Shown in pieces: positions 35,126-43,104 of a DNA stretch of 64,000 nt. Source of the DNA: an uncultured Eggerthella sp. (GTDB lineage: Bacteria; Actinomycetota; Coriobacteriia; Coriobacteriales; Eggerthellaceae); contig UQLU01000005.1 of assembly GCA_900542065.1 (NCBI GenBank), forward strand, positions 1 to 64,000, in the 5' to 3' direction. The notes beneath the pieces are model-generated. The model did not search any database. It was not told the origin of the DNA and saw only the letters and a list, made by a program, of their open reading frames with translations. Every line of letters begins with the position of its first letter. Positions within the stretch are counted from its first letter, which is position 1. A program made the position numbers and the translations under genes.

Positions 35126-35181
35126 ACTTGCGTACGGACTGTAAAGCCTTGCGCATAGCACGACGAAAACAACGCGTTTTC
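35126..35181 (-). pseudogene. rpsC (S3) gene fragment
   Basis: 56 bp matching rpsC 4565-4621 with about six substitutions and two 1-bp gaps, including exact blocks ACTTGCGT and CGCATAGCACGACG. On the minus strand the frame gives [14 protein letters not shown] against [14 protein letters not shown] in S3. It has no start codon and stops three codons later. Five of the six substitutions are transitions. It lies downstream of the PAP2 gene. Confidence 0.65.
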
Positions 35182-35234
35182 TCTATAACCCGAATCCCTA
35201 TAACCTGAATTCGCACCCCTTTTTGGTAGCGAAC

Positions 35235-35267
35235 TAAAAAGCCCGAGGGTGCTATTACCCTCGGGCT
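35235..35267. terminator. Bidirectional terminator between PAP2 and flippase genes
   Basis: AGCCCGAGGGT-GCTATT-ACCCTCGGGCT, an 11-bp perfect stem, between convergent genes. On the minus strand it is followed by TTTTTAG, so it mainly serves the flippase gene. Confidence 0.85.
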
Positions 35268-35270
35268 ACT

Positions 35271-37214
35271 TTATTCAATATCATCGTCAATTGAAGCGGT
35301 TATTTCTGTATAGCCATCACGATCATCAATGCGACCGCGGTAGGTACGATTATCTGCCACTCCACTACTACGATCCCTGCTAAGAGCAGAACGATTATCT
35401 TGAGAAATCGTAGGTAAGGTATCCAGTCTGCTTCGACGTGTTTGAGCGGTATTTTGCGTGCCTTCCCCACTGCGAACGCCATCGTAGGCTCTTCTCACCC
35501 TTCGCACACGTGCCTCTTCTCGCGCTTCTCGTGCTGCACGTTCTTCTCTAGCGCGAATACGAGCTTCGCTTGGCATACGAGTTTGTGTCGCGTTTGTCGT
35601 ATTCGTTCGACGAGCTACACGCACTTCATTTATCTGACGTGCACGAGCCCCTGCAGTACTATCCTCGTAGGCTCGCGCTGCCGCCTCTTCGCCCGCAAGC
35701 GTTTCTTCTACGCGTTCAGGATGGCGATGAAGTTCCCAACGAATGCTTGCATATTCCCAAACCAGCAGCACAAGCAAGATTGTCATAACAATCAAATAGC
35801 CAATAACAGCGCCAGGCAAACCAGTAAAATCAATCAGCAAAATTGGAATAAAGAGCGAGAAGCCAAAAGTAATCACATACAACTTCATTACCGATTTTTG
35901 ACGGCGAAGGACTGTGATTACCTGATAAATAAAGTCAATTATCGCGGTAACACCACCAGCAGCAATCATGATATAGCTCAGTCCACGGAATTGCTCGAAG
36001 TCGACGCCATACATGAAGCTCATAACAGGAATACCAATTGTTGCCATTACAAAAATGACTGCCAGGGTAATGACAATTACTACCGCAACAATTGCTAAAA
36101 TAACCAAGTCGAAACGACGACGCTTTTCGGCATCTGCCCACATTTGCGCCATACGAACGAGCAGCGGTTTATAAATTGAACCCACCGTGAGCAAGATAGC
36201 CTGAGCTGGGAAATAAAGCGCATTGAAATACAACTGATTGTCGTAGGAAAGTACGCCTTCCATTACGAACTTCGGCATGTTGTCGATAAGAGCATACATG
36301 AACAATGCAATAAAAACAGGGAAACACTGTTTGAAAAGTGCTGCTATGCTTGCAAGGCTTCTTCCCCGCGATCGAGGTGTTTCCAAGTGAGCAAGAGGAA
36401 ACGTAAGCACCACGAACGTAAGGGCCGCAGCAACTGCCATGGCAATACTTGCTACGACAAGATTTCGGGTAATAAGAAGCGCCAAAGAAAAAACAATGAA
36501 CACGACAATGGAGCGGAACGCCTGGGATATACCAGCAAGATAGAGCTTATCCATCTGCTGCAAGCGACCTTCATACACATCCGCTAAACCATCGATCATT
36601 TTGTACGTGCAAACCGCCATACAGATGCTGAACATATTTGCATCGTATCCGCGGAAAGAACAGTACACGTAAGCCACCAGCATCATGATGATGCAGGTAA
36701 TCCAACGATTTATCTGATAATCAAAAAACGAATGCTTTTCGCCAATATCGGAAACTTGATAGGTACGAACACCATAGTTGCCCACAATCATCAGTAAGGT
36801 GCCAATGATAAACGCCATGGAAAACATACCTGCTTGCTCGGTGCCACTAAGCTGAGTAACCACAATAGTAAGGAACGGAAATACCATTCCCCATGCGCTT
36901 GTGCCGATAGTGTTGCAGATATAGTCACGAGAAGTTCTGTGCGAGGCAAATTCTTCTTCTTGGTCGAATGAACCCTCCGTCACAACACCAAGTAAGCGAT
37001 TGCACCAACGATTAACAACACGTTTAACGAAATTTTGTTTACGAGGGCGCCTTTGGTAACGCCGACGTCTCTCTTCCTGCTGTCCAGCTTGGTTAAATCG
37101 AGGATCTTGTTGCGAACCGCCAGGAATAGAATCGGTAACTTTTTGCGTCAACTGACGTGCTTTATCTACAAAAGAGCCAGATGCCTCGGGATGTCTTTGA
37201 TGTCTACCTTGCAT
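35271..37214 (-). CDS. Polysaccharide/lipid flippase-like membrane protein (MOP/Wzx-like) with long tails
   Basis: 647 aa. About residues 90-490 hold 12 or more membrane helices with the pattern of O-antigen/teichoic-acid flippases of the MOP superfamily (GTSAWGMVFPFLTIVVTQ, GNYGVRTYQVSD, GLADVYEGRLQQMDKL). The N-terminal 90 residues are basic and Arg/Gln-rich. The C-terminal 150 are Arg/Glu-rich (RIRAREERAAREAREEARVRR as low-complexity helix), far longer than in ordinary Wzx. No glycosyltransferases are adjacent, so the cargo is unknown. Start ATG 37214 lacks a strong Shine-Dalgarno. Confidence 0.8.
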   Translation of the reverse strand: MQGRHQRHPEASGSFVDKARQLTQKVTDSIPGGSQQDPRFNQAGQQEERRRRYQRRPRKQNFVKRVVNRWCNRLLGVVTEGSFDQEEEFASHRTSRDYICNTIGTSAWGMVFPFLTIVVTQLSGTEQAGMFSMAFIIGTLLMIVGNYGVRTYQVSDIGEKHSFFDYQINRWITCIIMMLVAYVYCSFRGYDANMFSICMAVCTYKMIDGLADVYEGRLQQMDKLYLAGISQAFRSIVVFIVFSLALLITRNLVVASIAMAVAAALTFVVLTFPLAHLETPRSRGRSLASIAALFKQCFPVFIALFMYALIDNMPKFVMEGVLSYDNQLYFNALYFPAQAILLTVGSIYKPLLVRMAQMWADAEKRRRFDLVILAIVAVVIVITLAVIFVMATIGIPVMSFMYGVDFEQFRGLSYIMIAAGGVTAIIDFIYQVITVLRRQKSVMKLYVITFGFSLFIPILLIDFTGLPGAVIGYLIVMTILLVLLVWEYASIRWELHRHPERVEETLAGEEAAARAYEDSTAGARARQINEVRVARRTNTTNATQTRMPSEARIRAREERAAREAREEARVRRVRRAYDGVRSGEGTQNTAQTRRSRLDTLPTISQDNRSALSRDRSSGVADNRTYRGRIDDRDGYTEITASIDDDIE

Positions 37215-37541
37215 GTGCGACGAATTCGTATCCTCTCTGATTGCGCTTCTTTTGTCCGCTTAAGCCAAACAAAGCTTCTGATTCAAGAATAATAAGCGCG
37301 TCCAGTTCGCATTTGTTTTTATTGTTCTAGGGCATAAACGCCACGTAAATGTTCAAATCAACCAAATTATAGTTGGTAACCCCATAAGCTTAACAAGCAA
37401 TTTCTCTGTTTGAGAGGATACAAGAAACCAGCATGCAGAATCCAAGGAAGAACCATAAATGGAACTGCCGCGAGAAGATTTCCCGCGGCAGTATAGAACG
37501 CTTTAGTCGCTGTTCGAAGTTACAAATGTCTGACTTAGTTC
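37215..37541. other. Non-coding region between the flippase and DUF4190-like genes
   Basis: About 330 nt. It holds a perfect TATAAT on the minus strand (37371-37366), 150 nt before the flippase start, without a clear -35. It also holds the terminator at 37464-37492. No gene is supported. Confidence 0.5.
37464..37492 (-). terminator. Terminator of the Pro/Gln-rich membrane protein gene
   Basis: ACTGCCGCG-(11 nt)-CGCGGCAGT, a 9-bp G/C-rich stem. The following minus-strand sequence TTCCATTT is a weak U-tract. Confidence 0.65.
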
Positions 37542-39029
37542 CTAGTAAAGACCGAACATGTACGATAGCTCATCTTCCCAAGCATCTTCATCCACCGCCC
37601 AAGTTCCGTCAGATTGCTTCACAAAATCAATTGCAGTGTAATAGTCGGTCATAGCCTCATTACTATCTTCCATTGCCTGGTTATAGTATTCCTTTATTTG
37701 CTGTGCAACTTCTTCAGAAGACATGGATTCAATCTCACTAGAATATGCAAAATCACTTACCGCGATATAGAAGCTGTTCATGAATTCAAATGAATCATGC
37801 ATTTCAAGTTCAGCATAGAGCGTTGCGGTTCCGTCATCGTTTGCATAAACCCCATCATAGGAATACGAGAAATCAGTGAGCATCCAGCGAGCTAGATCTT
37901 CTGCACTGGTTCCGATTTCTTCATGGGTTACTCCTATAGCTTCTTCAAAATTCTTATCGAGCTTGTCGGTAAGATAAGCAACCATTTCAGGATCCTGATT
38001 CTTGAGCTGATCAAGCTTAGCTATACCTAATTCGTAGCACGCCTGTTCATCCTGAGACAGATTGGCTGGTAATTCAGTTGCAGCATAGCTTCCTGAAGTA
38101 GAAGAAGTTGGCTGCTCGTTAAGTACTCCACCAATCACATTAAATGAAATAACTAAACCGATGATGAAGGAAATAATGGCACAAACAATGCCAGCAATAC
38201 CACAGATTAAACCGCCTGTTGTCTTGCCATTTTTACCTGTTTGCTTAACCGCGCGGCGCGACAAAACAATCGCCACAATAGCCAAGACAATTGCAACAAG
38301 TGGACTAAACCACGCTACAGGAATTGCCAAAATACCACAAACCAAAGCAGCAGTACCCTTAGGCTTCACTCCTGCCCCCGCACCTGGCGTATAGGAAGGT
38401 TGCGGTGGAGTATATCCTCCGCCAGCACCTGGCTGTTGGGGCTGAGGAACGGGTTGAGCCGCAGGCTGTTGGGGTTGTCCTGTCGACTGAGATTGCGTTG
38501 GAGCTGCAACTGGCTGACCCTGAGGCTGAGGTTGAGGTTGTGTTGGAGCGGCAACTGGCTCGCCCTGGGGCTGCTGCGGTTGTTCAGGCTGCATCGGCTG
38601 CGTTAGCTCAGAAGCAGGTTGTGCTGGCTGTTGTGGTGAAACTGGCTGGGCGGGCTCGGCAGGCTCAGTGCCAGGCTGCACTGGCTCAGTAGGAGCCGAT
38701 GCAGGCTGCATAGGTTCTACGACGGGTTGTCCTGGTTCCGCAGGAGCTGGCACAGGTTGTGCAGGCTGAACAGGCTGCCCTGTTGGAGGCGCAGGTTCCG
38801 CATTCGTCGAAGCAGCCACTTGTTCAGTTGGCTGTACGGGCTCTACTGACTCAACAGTTTCTGTTACCTGCTCTGGTTGCACTGGCTGGGCAGGTTGTGC
38901 TGGTTGCTGTGGCGTAGCTGGTTGCGCAGGTTCAGCAGGGGCTGGCGTAGGTTGTGTTGGCTGCGAAACTTCAGATGATTCACTACCAGGCTGCTGCGGT
39001 TGAGGAATGTTCTTATCTTTTTCTTCCAT
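37542..39029 (-). CDS. Pro/Gln-rich protein with DUF4190-like membrane segment
   Basis: 495 aa from ATG 39029 (MEEKDKNIPQPQQPG), with AAAGGAAAC upstream; the frame extends 19 codons further without a good site. Residues 1-220 are a low-complexity Pro/Gln/Ala/Glu tail with recurring AQPAQP/TQPTP-type motifs. Two membrane helices follow (about 225-310; GTAALVCGILAIPVAWFSPLVAI and a second around ICGIAGIVCAIISFIIGLVI), as in DUF4190 proteins. The last 190 residues are an acidic, probably extracellular domain (ATELPANLSQDEQACYELG...). No enzymatic motif is seen. Length of the Pro-rich part is likely to vary between strains. Confidence 0.7.
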   Translation of the reverse strand: MEEKDKNIPQPQQPGSESSEVSQPTQPTPAPAEPAQPATPQQPAQPAQPVQPEQVTETVESVEPVQPTEQVAASTNAEPAPPTGQPVQPAQPVPAPAEPGQPVVEPMQPASAPTEPVQPGTEPAEPAQPVSPQQPAQPASELTQPMQPEQPQQPQGEPVAAPTQPQPQPQGQPVAAPTQSQSTGQPQQPAAQPVPQPQQPGAGGGYTPPQPSYTPGAGAGVKPKGTAALVCGILAIPVAWFSPLVAIVLAIVAIVLSRRAVKQTGKNGKTTGGLICGIAGIVCAIISFIIGLVISFNVIGGVLNEQPTSSTSGSYAATELPANLSQDEQACYELGIAKLDQLKNQDPEMVAYLTDKLDKNFEEAIGVTHEEIGTSAEDLARWMLTDFSYSYDGVYANDDGTATLYAELEMHDSFEFMNSFYIAVSDFAYSSEIESMSSEEVAQQIKEYYNQAMEDSNEAMTDYYTAIDFVKQSDGTWAVDEDAWEDELSYMFGLY

Positions 39030-39340
39030 AGTGTTTCCTTTCCGCTCAAGACCTTCCACACCAAAACAAGGTAAATCTCTAAGCAACAGTGCCGAGCCAC
39101 CCTTTATGTCGAAAAGGTTTAAAGCTTTACGAAAAATAACGTTTTAAACAAAACGTGTACCCCTCTATGTTCACAATTATCACACATACCATTCATCGTT
39201 GAGGCATAAAAGCACTATTTCTTGTACTCAAATTCAATTATTACCTGCTTTTAACAACCAAAATAATCCTCGTTCACGCTCTTGGCGGATACACTGAATA
39301 ACTTTTTAATTCCAACCAGCTCTTATTGGAACCTTTCCTT

Positions 39341-39363
39341 AATTTGAGAAACTTTCTCAAATT
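39341..39363 (+). promoter_or_regulatory. Fur-type operator 1
   Basis: AATTTGAGAAA-C-TTTCTCAAATT is an 11-1-11 perfect palindrome that ends 3 nt before the -35 box of the Fur-family gene. Its core TGAGAAA-C-TTTCTCA fits the 7-1-7 form of Fur-family boxes. Confidence 0.75.
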
Positions 39364-39365
39364 CA

Positions 39366-39410
39366 TTGACACGCGATACTTTAACCATAAAATGAGAAAC
39401 GTTTTCAATT
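39366..39410 (+). promoter_or_regulatory. Promoter and Fur-type operator 2
   Basis: TTGACA (39366-39371), 16-nt spacer and TAAAAT (39388-39393) lie between operator 1 and a second, imperfect TGAGAAACGTTTTCA dyad (39393-39407) that overlaps the -10 box. A palindrome on each side of the promoter points to tight negative autoregulation. Confidence 0.65.
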
Positions 39411-39467
39411 TTGAAGTTCAACTCTTTCAGCTCTCGTTACGAAAGCTTTGTTTTGGAAGTGATTTAA

Positions 39468-39887
39468 ATGACTGGACCACGCCAATATAAAACTAAGCAA
39501 AAAGAATGCATCCTTGAATGTATTCGAATGCATCAAGGATCATTTATTACCATCAAAGATATTATTTCTGCACTTGAAAAACGCCACGAAAAAGTTGGCA
39601 CGGCAACCATCTATCGCAACCTTGATCGCTTAGAGGAAGAGGGCATTATCACCCGATGTGCAATAGAAGGAATTGATGGTGTTTGTTATCGTTATTTACC
39701 TGACACACCCGAAAACATCTATTTCTTTTTAAAGTGCGAACATTGCGGCGACTTGTCTCCTATCGATTGTGGAGAACTGCAACATCTCTACGAACATGTC
39801 ATCGAGCATCATCACGTTCGCATCAATCCCAGCAAAACAGTGCTCTACGGCCTGTGCGAAAAGTGCCTCAAAGAAGTGGAGGCGTAA
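39468..39887 (+). CDS. Fur-family metalloregulator
   Basis: 139 aa. Winged helix N-terminus (TKQKECILECIRMHQGSF... VGTATIYRNLDRLEEEGII), then the dimerisation domain with HHHVRI and two CxxC pairs (CEHCGD and CEKCLK) for structural zinc. Subtype (Fur, Zur, PerR or Mur) is not clear: the length and zinc pairs suit a Zur/PerR-like protein. Two palindromes flank its promoter. The metal-exporter-like permease starts 3 nt after its stop, so the pair forms an operon that responds to metal. Confidence 0.9.
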   Translation: MTGPRQYKTKQKECILECIRMHQGSFITIKDIISALEKRHEKVGTATIYRNLDRLEEEGIITRCAIEGIDGVCYRYLPDTPENIYFFLKCEHCGDLSPIDCGELQHLYEHVIEHHHVRINPSKTVLYGLCEKCLKEVEA

Positions 39888-39890
39888 CCT

Positions 39891-41039
39891 ATGGAACTTC
39901 TCCCCCATCTTTTAGAGCACGCCTTCGAAGACACTATTTATCTGGTGCCGTTTTTGCTGATCACCTATATCCTGCTCGAATTACTCGAGCATAAAGCAGG
40001 TGACAAAGCCGCAGTTCTCGTACGTAAGGCTGGTATTGCAGGACCACTTGTTGGTGCTTTGCTTGGAGCGGTTCCCCAATGTGGGTTTTCAGCAGCAGGT
40101 TCTGCCCTCTATGCAAGTCGCGCTATTACCCTTGGTACCCTTTTTGCGGTATTTCTTTCCACTTCAGACGAAATGCTACCGCTTTTTATTGCCGAGCAAG
40201 TTGACCCTGCGATAATGCTTTCGATACTTGGTACAAAAGTGGTTATTGGCATGGTTATGGGCTTTGCTATTGATGGAGCGCTTCGCCTAAAAGTTCGCTC
40301 CAAAGTAAAGCAAGAAGAAAAAGCACTACAGGCTCTTGGCCACGGACAAGAATGCACGCATTTCCACGAGGGCAAAAGCATTGATGGCGAAAATAATCCC
40401 GTTCGCAAAGTCGCATGTAGCACTGCTCATCAATCCGCCTGCACCCACAGCCATAGCCACGAACACGAACACGAACATTACCATGACCATGATCACAACC
40501 ATGATCACGGTCACGATCGACCCGATACGTGCTCGTGCCCTCATGGACACCACCTCACAGGAGAAGAGCTTGAACAGCCCTTTTCTCATCATCACTGCCA
40601 CAATCCTAGCTGCAGCGTTTCCGATGAAACGGGTGGCTGGAAAGATATCCTAATAAGTGCCGTAAAGCACACGCTTCAAGTAGCCATAATCGTCTATGTC
40701 ATCTCATTTGTGCTGGTTGCAATTCTGGAACTTGCAGGCGAAGACGCCATCACGAATTTCTTGGCAACCAATCCTGGTATTGCCATTTTTGGCTCTGCCT
40801 TAGTAGGTCTCATCCCTAATTGTGGTGCCAGTGTTGTAATTACGCAGCTCTATCTTGATGGCATGCTTGGAACAGGAGCTATGCTATCAGGCTTACTTGT
40901 TTCTGCGGGTGTGGGCATTTTGGTACTGTTCAGCGAAAACCATCGTCTCCGCCAAAACATCCTTATCCTCATAGGGTTGTTTATTGTCGGCATAGCTTGG
41001 GGCAGCTTATTCGAACTGCTTGGCATTACCTTTATGTAA
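39891..41039 (+). CDS. Putative metal/metalloid exporter (ArsP_2-like permease) with His-rich loop
   Basis: 382 aa. Two halves of about five helices each. The first has GALLGAVPQCGFSAAGSALYAS and the second GLIPNCGASVVITQLYLDG, a pseudo-repeat of P-x-CG motifs that is typical of ArsP_2 (10-TM heavy-metal exporter) proteins. The loop between them is highly His/Asp/Glu-rich (residues about 185-221, repeating HSHEHEHEHYHDHDHNHDHGH) with extra Cys and His to about 240. This is a likely zinc, manganese or nickel sensor or sink. It follows a Fur-family gene by 3 nt, and Fur boxes flank the shared promoter. Whether it exports manganese, zinc or an arsenical is undecided. Confidence 0.8.
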   Translation: MELLPHLLEHAFEDTIYLVPFLLITYILLELLEHKAGDKAAVLVRKAGIAGPLVGALLGAVPQCGFSAAGSALYASRAITLGTLFAVFLSTSDEMLPLFIAEQVDPAIMLSILGTKVVIGMVMGFAIDGALRLKVRSKVKQEEKALQALGHGQECTHFHEGKSIDGENNPVRKVACSTAHQSACTHSHSHEHEHEHYHDHDHNHDHGHDRPDTCSCPHGHHLTGEELEQPFSHHHCHNPSCSVSDETGGWKDILISAVKHTLQVAIIVYVISFVLVAILELAGEDAITNFLATNPGIAIFGSALVGLIPNCGASVVITQLYLDGMLGTGAMLSGLLVSAGVGILVLFSENHRLRQNILILIGLFIVGIAWGSLFELLGITFM

Positions 41040-41137
41040 AATGACCCACTTTCCCAAATAAGAAAATCCCTCTTCCCGCACTTCTTCTTGCTTGAATAAT
41101 TCCAAGCTCTAGGCAAAATTCCATTCCAACCATAGAA

Positions 41138-41162
41138 AGAGAGCGGCTTATTGCCGCTCTCT
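41138..41162. terminator. Terminator between the exporter and patatin genes
   Basis: AGAGAGCGGC-TTATT-GCCGCTCTCT, a 10-bp perfect stem between convergent genes, with TTTCTATGG on the minus-strand side. It can serve both. Confidence 0.8.
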
Positions 41163-41188
41163 TAAAAACAGACCTGCTTCAACAGTTC

Positions 41189-42088
41189 TTATTCAATACC
41201 CAACCATTCCAACCACTGTGGGAATTCTTTTTGTGCCTGATTGTATCCATCAAAATAGCTTGCACGAAGTTTCTTCAGATCGGTGGTATTGTTATCAACC
41301 GCCATTTTATCCGAATACACAATATACGCTTTACCTTCTGCGGCAAGCTGTTCTAGCTTTTCGAGCTCTGCGTTATAACGCTCATTGCGCGTCAACAGCG
41401 CTTCACGTACATAGGGATATTTGCGGTAGCTATTTGCAATCATGCGCGCGCTGCGTCCAATATCGGGTGTAGGTTTACGGAAGCCCTTTGGGCGTGTCAG
41501 AACTGCGAAAATTCGAGAGCATCCCGATTCAAGTGCCAAGTCCAGCGGGATACCAGCGCCATCACCTAAACCGCCATCATAATAAACATGATCACCAATA
41601 TGAACCGCAGGCATAACAAACGGCAAAGTGCTGCTTGCACGAACGCGAATCATTAAATCCTGCAAGGTTGCCATATCTTCTTTGTGCCAAACAACGGTTT
41701 CGCCCGTATCGCGATCAAATGCCTGAATAGCACAAGGTGTGGGATTGTTCCAGAACGCTTCAAAATTAAATGGCAATACTCCGCCTGGCAGGCCCGTTTC
41801 TTCATAAATCCACTCAGCAGAAAAGATTCCTTTCCCATGAAGAAAACTGGAAAGGCCACCAAATTCGGGTTCCATTACCAGATCGACAAAACTATTACGA
41901 GTTCGCTGAATATCTCCCGACAAGAAATTCACCGTATTGCTGGCACCCGCAGAAATGCCACACACGTAATCAAACGTAATACCCTGCTCCATCAAAAGGG
42001 ATGCCATTGCAGACGTATAGCTTGCGCGCATACCTCCGCCTTCAAACATTAATACGGTATCGGAAACGTGGCGATTCGCTTTTTCCAT
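41189..42088 (-). CDS. Patatin-like phospholipase
   Basis: 299 aa. The FEGGGMRASYTSAMASLLMEQ oxyanion loop, GISAGA (G-x-S-x-G nucleophile) and YYDGGLGDG (DGG, catalytic Asp) give a complete Ser-Asp dyad, as in YjjU/RssA-type patatins. A lipid acyl hydrolase in the cytosol is expected. A TCTATATC/GATATAGA dyad (42103-42152) lies just upstream. No cyclic-nucleotide synthase is nearby, so there is no reason to call it a CBASS effector. Confidence 0.9.
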   Translation of the reverse strand: MEKANRHVSDTVLMFEGGGMRASYTSAMASLLMEQGITFDYVCGISAGASNTVNFLSGDIQRTRNSFVDLVMEPEFGGLSSFLHGKGIFSAEWIYEETGLPGGVLPFNFEAFWNNPTPCAIQAFDRDTGETVVWHKEDMATLQDLMIRVRASSTLPFVMPAVHIGDHVYYDGGLGDGAGIPLDLALESGCSRIFAVLTRPKGFRKPTPDIGRSARMIANSYRKYPYVREALLTRNERYNAELEKLEQLAAEGKAYIVYSDKMAVDNNTTDLKKLRASYFDGYNQAQKEFPQWLEWLGIE

Positions 42089-42163
42089 TCGAACAGCACC
42101 CCTCTATATCAAAACTTCTCGTACGGATTATTTCGTTGGTGTTCGATATAGAATACAACTAAT

Positions 42164-43099
42164 TTATAGCTTGGTTACCATCAGTTCTTCACCGTTACGC
42201 TCTTGTTTGACCAACTTAGCAGCAAGCACTACCGCCAAAACAATAAAAGGAATACCTGCAAGAATACCCGTCGGCATAGGGCCAATAAACGAATTTCCTC
42301 CCGTTACTGAGAAAAGCATTCCCGCTGCAACCATCCCATTTATTCCACCATGTGCCAAAGAGGCAGGAATACAACTTCCCGTACGAAGGGTAAGATAACT
42401 TAAAAAGACCCCCATGACGGTGCAGAATACACACATTGCAAGAATGCCTGTCACGGGATAGCCCCAGTAGCCCAGTCCATAATTGTGTCCCAAAATAGTT
42501 ACAGGTGCGTGCCACAAACCCCAAATCACGCCGCAAATAAGAAGCGCAGGCAGCACCTTGAAATGCTGCAGCATATGAGGTAGCAAGTAGCCACGCCAAC
42601 CCCACTCTTCACCAAAAGCAGTAAGAATATTAAGCAGGGGAGCAAGAAAGGTGCCGACCAGAAGCTGAACTACGATAATCATTTGCAATATATCAGATGA
42701 TAAAACGCCGCCACTTGCTCCTTCGAGCTGTTTAGCAAGTACGCCTTCTTCGATCGAAAAGTCCTGAGGATTAACCAAAAAATACAGCGCAGCGCCCACC
42801 ATAATCAGCACCGCAGGACCGAGCCATCCTAGAAGCCAATATTTCCACGTCTTCTTAAACATAACAGGGGCAATATGAACATTCTTAAATCCTTCTCGGG
42901 TAATTAACCGCGTGAGCACAACCCCTAAGGCAGGAAACAACATAGCGGGCGCAATAGAGAGCTGTAGCATTTGCGAAGAAGCAATTCCTTCTGAAGTGCT
43001 TTGAGCTAAAGGATACGAAACCAAAAGCCAATACGCCCACGTAAGAACAAAAGTAATAACCACATATAACACAATTCGTTTAACTACTTGATCCTTCAT
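42164..43099 (-). CDS. CPBP-family intramembrane metalloprotease
   Basis: 311 aa from ATG 43099 (MKDQVVKRIVLYVVITF), 5 nt after the stop of the preceding gene. The longer open frame begins inside that gene. The CPBP (Abi) motifs EEWGWRGYLLPHML, ICGVIWGLWHAP and SLAHGGINGMV supply the catalytic Glu and His residues. These proteases are linked to bacteriocin immunity or membrane protein processing. Translated just after the DUF1648 protein, so the two probably work together. Confidence 0.88.
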   Translation of the reverse strand: MKDQVVKRIVLYVVITFVLTWAYWLLVSYPLAQSTSEGIASSQMLQLSIAPAMLFPALGVVLTRLITREGFKNVHIAPVMFKKTWKYWLLGWLGPAVLIMVGAALYFLVNPQDFSIEEGVLAKQLEGASGGVLSSDILQMIIVVQLLVGTFLAPLLNILTAFGEEWGWRGYLLPHMLQHFKVLPALLICGVIWGLWHAPVTILGHNYGLGYWGYPVTGILAMCVFCTVMGVFLSYLTLRTGSCIPASLAHGGINGMVAAGMLFSVTGGNSFIGPMPTGILAGIPFIVLAVVLAAKLVKQERNGEELMVTKL

Positions 43100-43104
43100 T
43101 GCGA

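Noticed and set aside
41189..42088. Patatin as a CBASS effector (CapV)
   Set aside because: No cGAS/DncV-like cyclase, E1/E2 or JAB gene lies nearby, and it is transcribed alone.
42103..42152. TCTATATC/GATATAGA dyad upstream of the patatin gene as a regulator site
   Set aside because: Arms are only 8 bp with a 34-nt gap and A/T-rich, so chance is likely.
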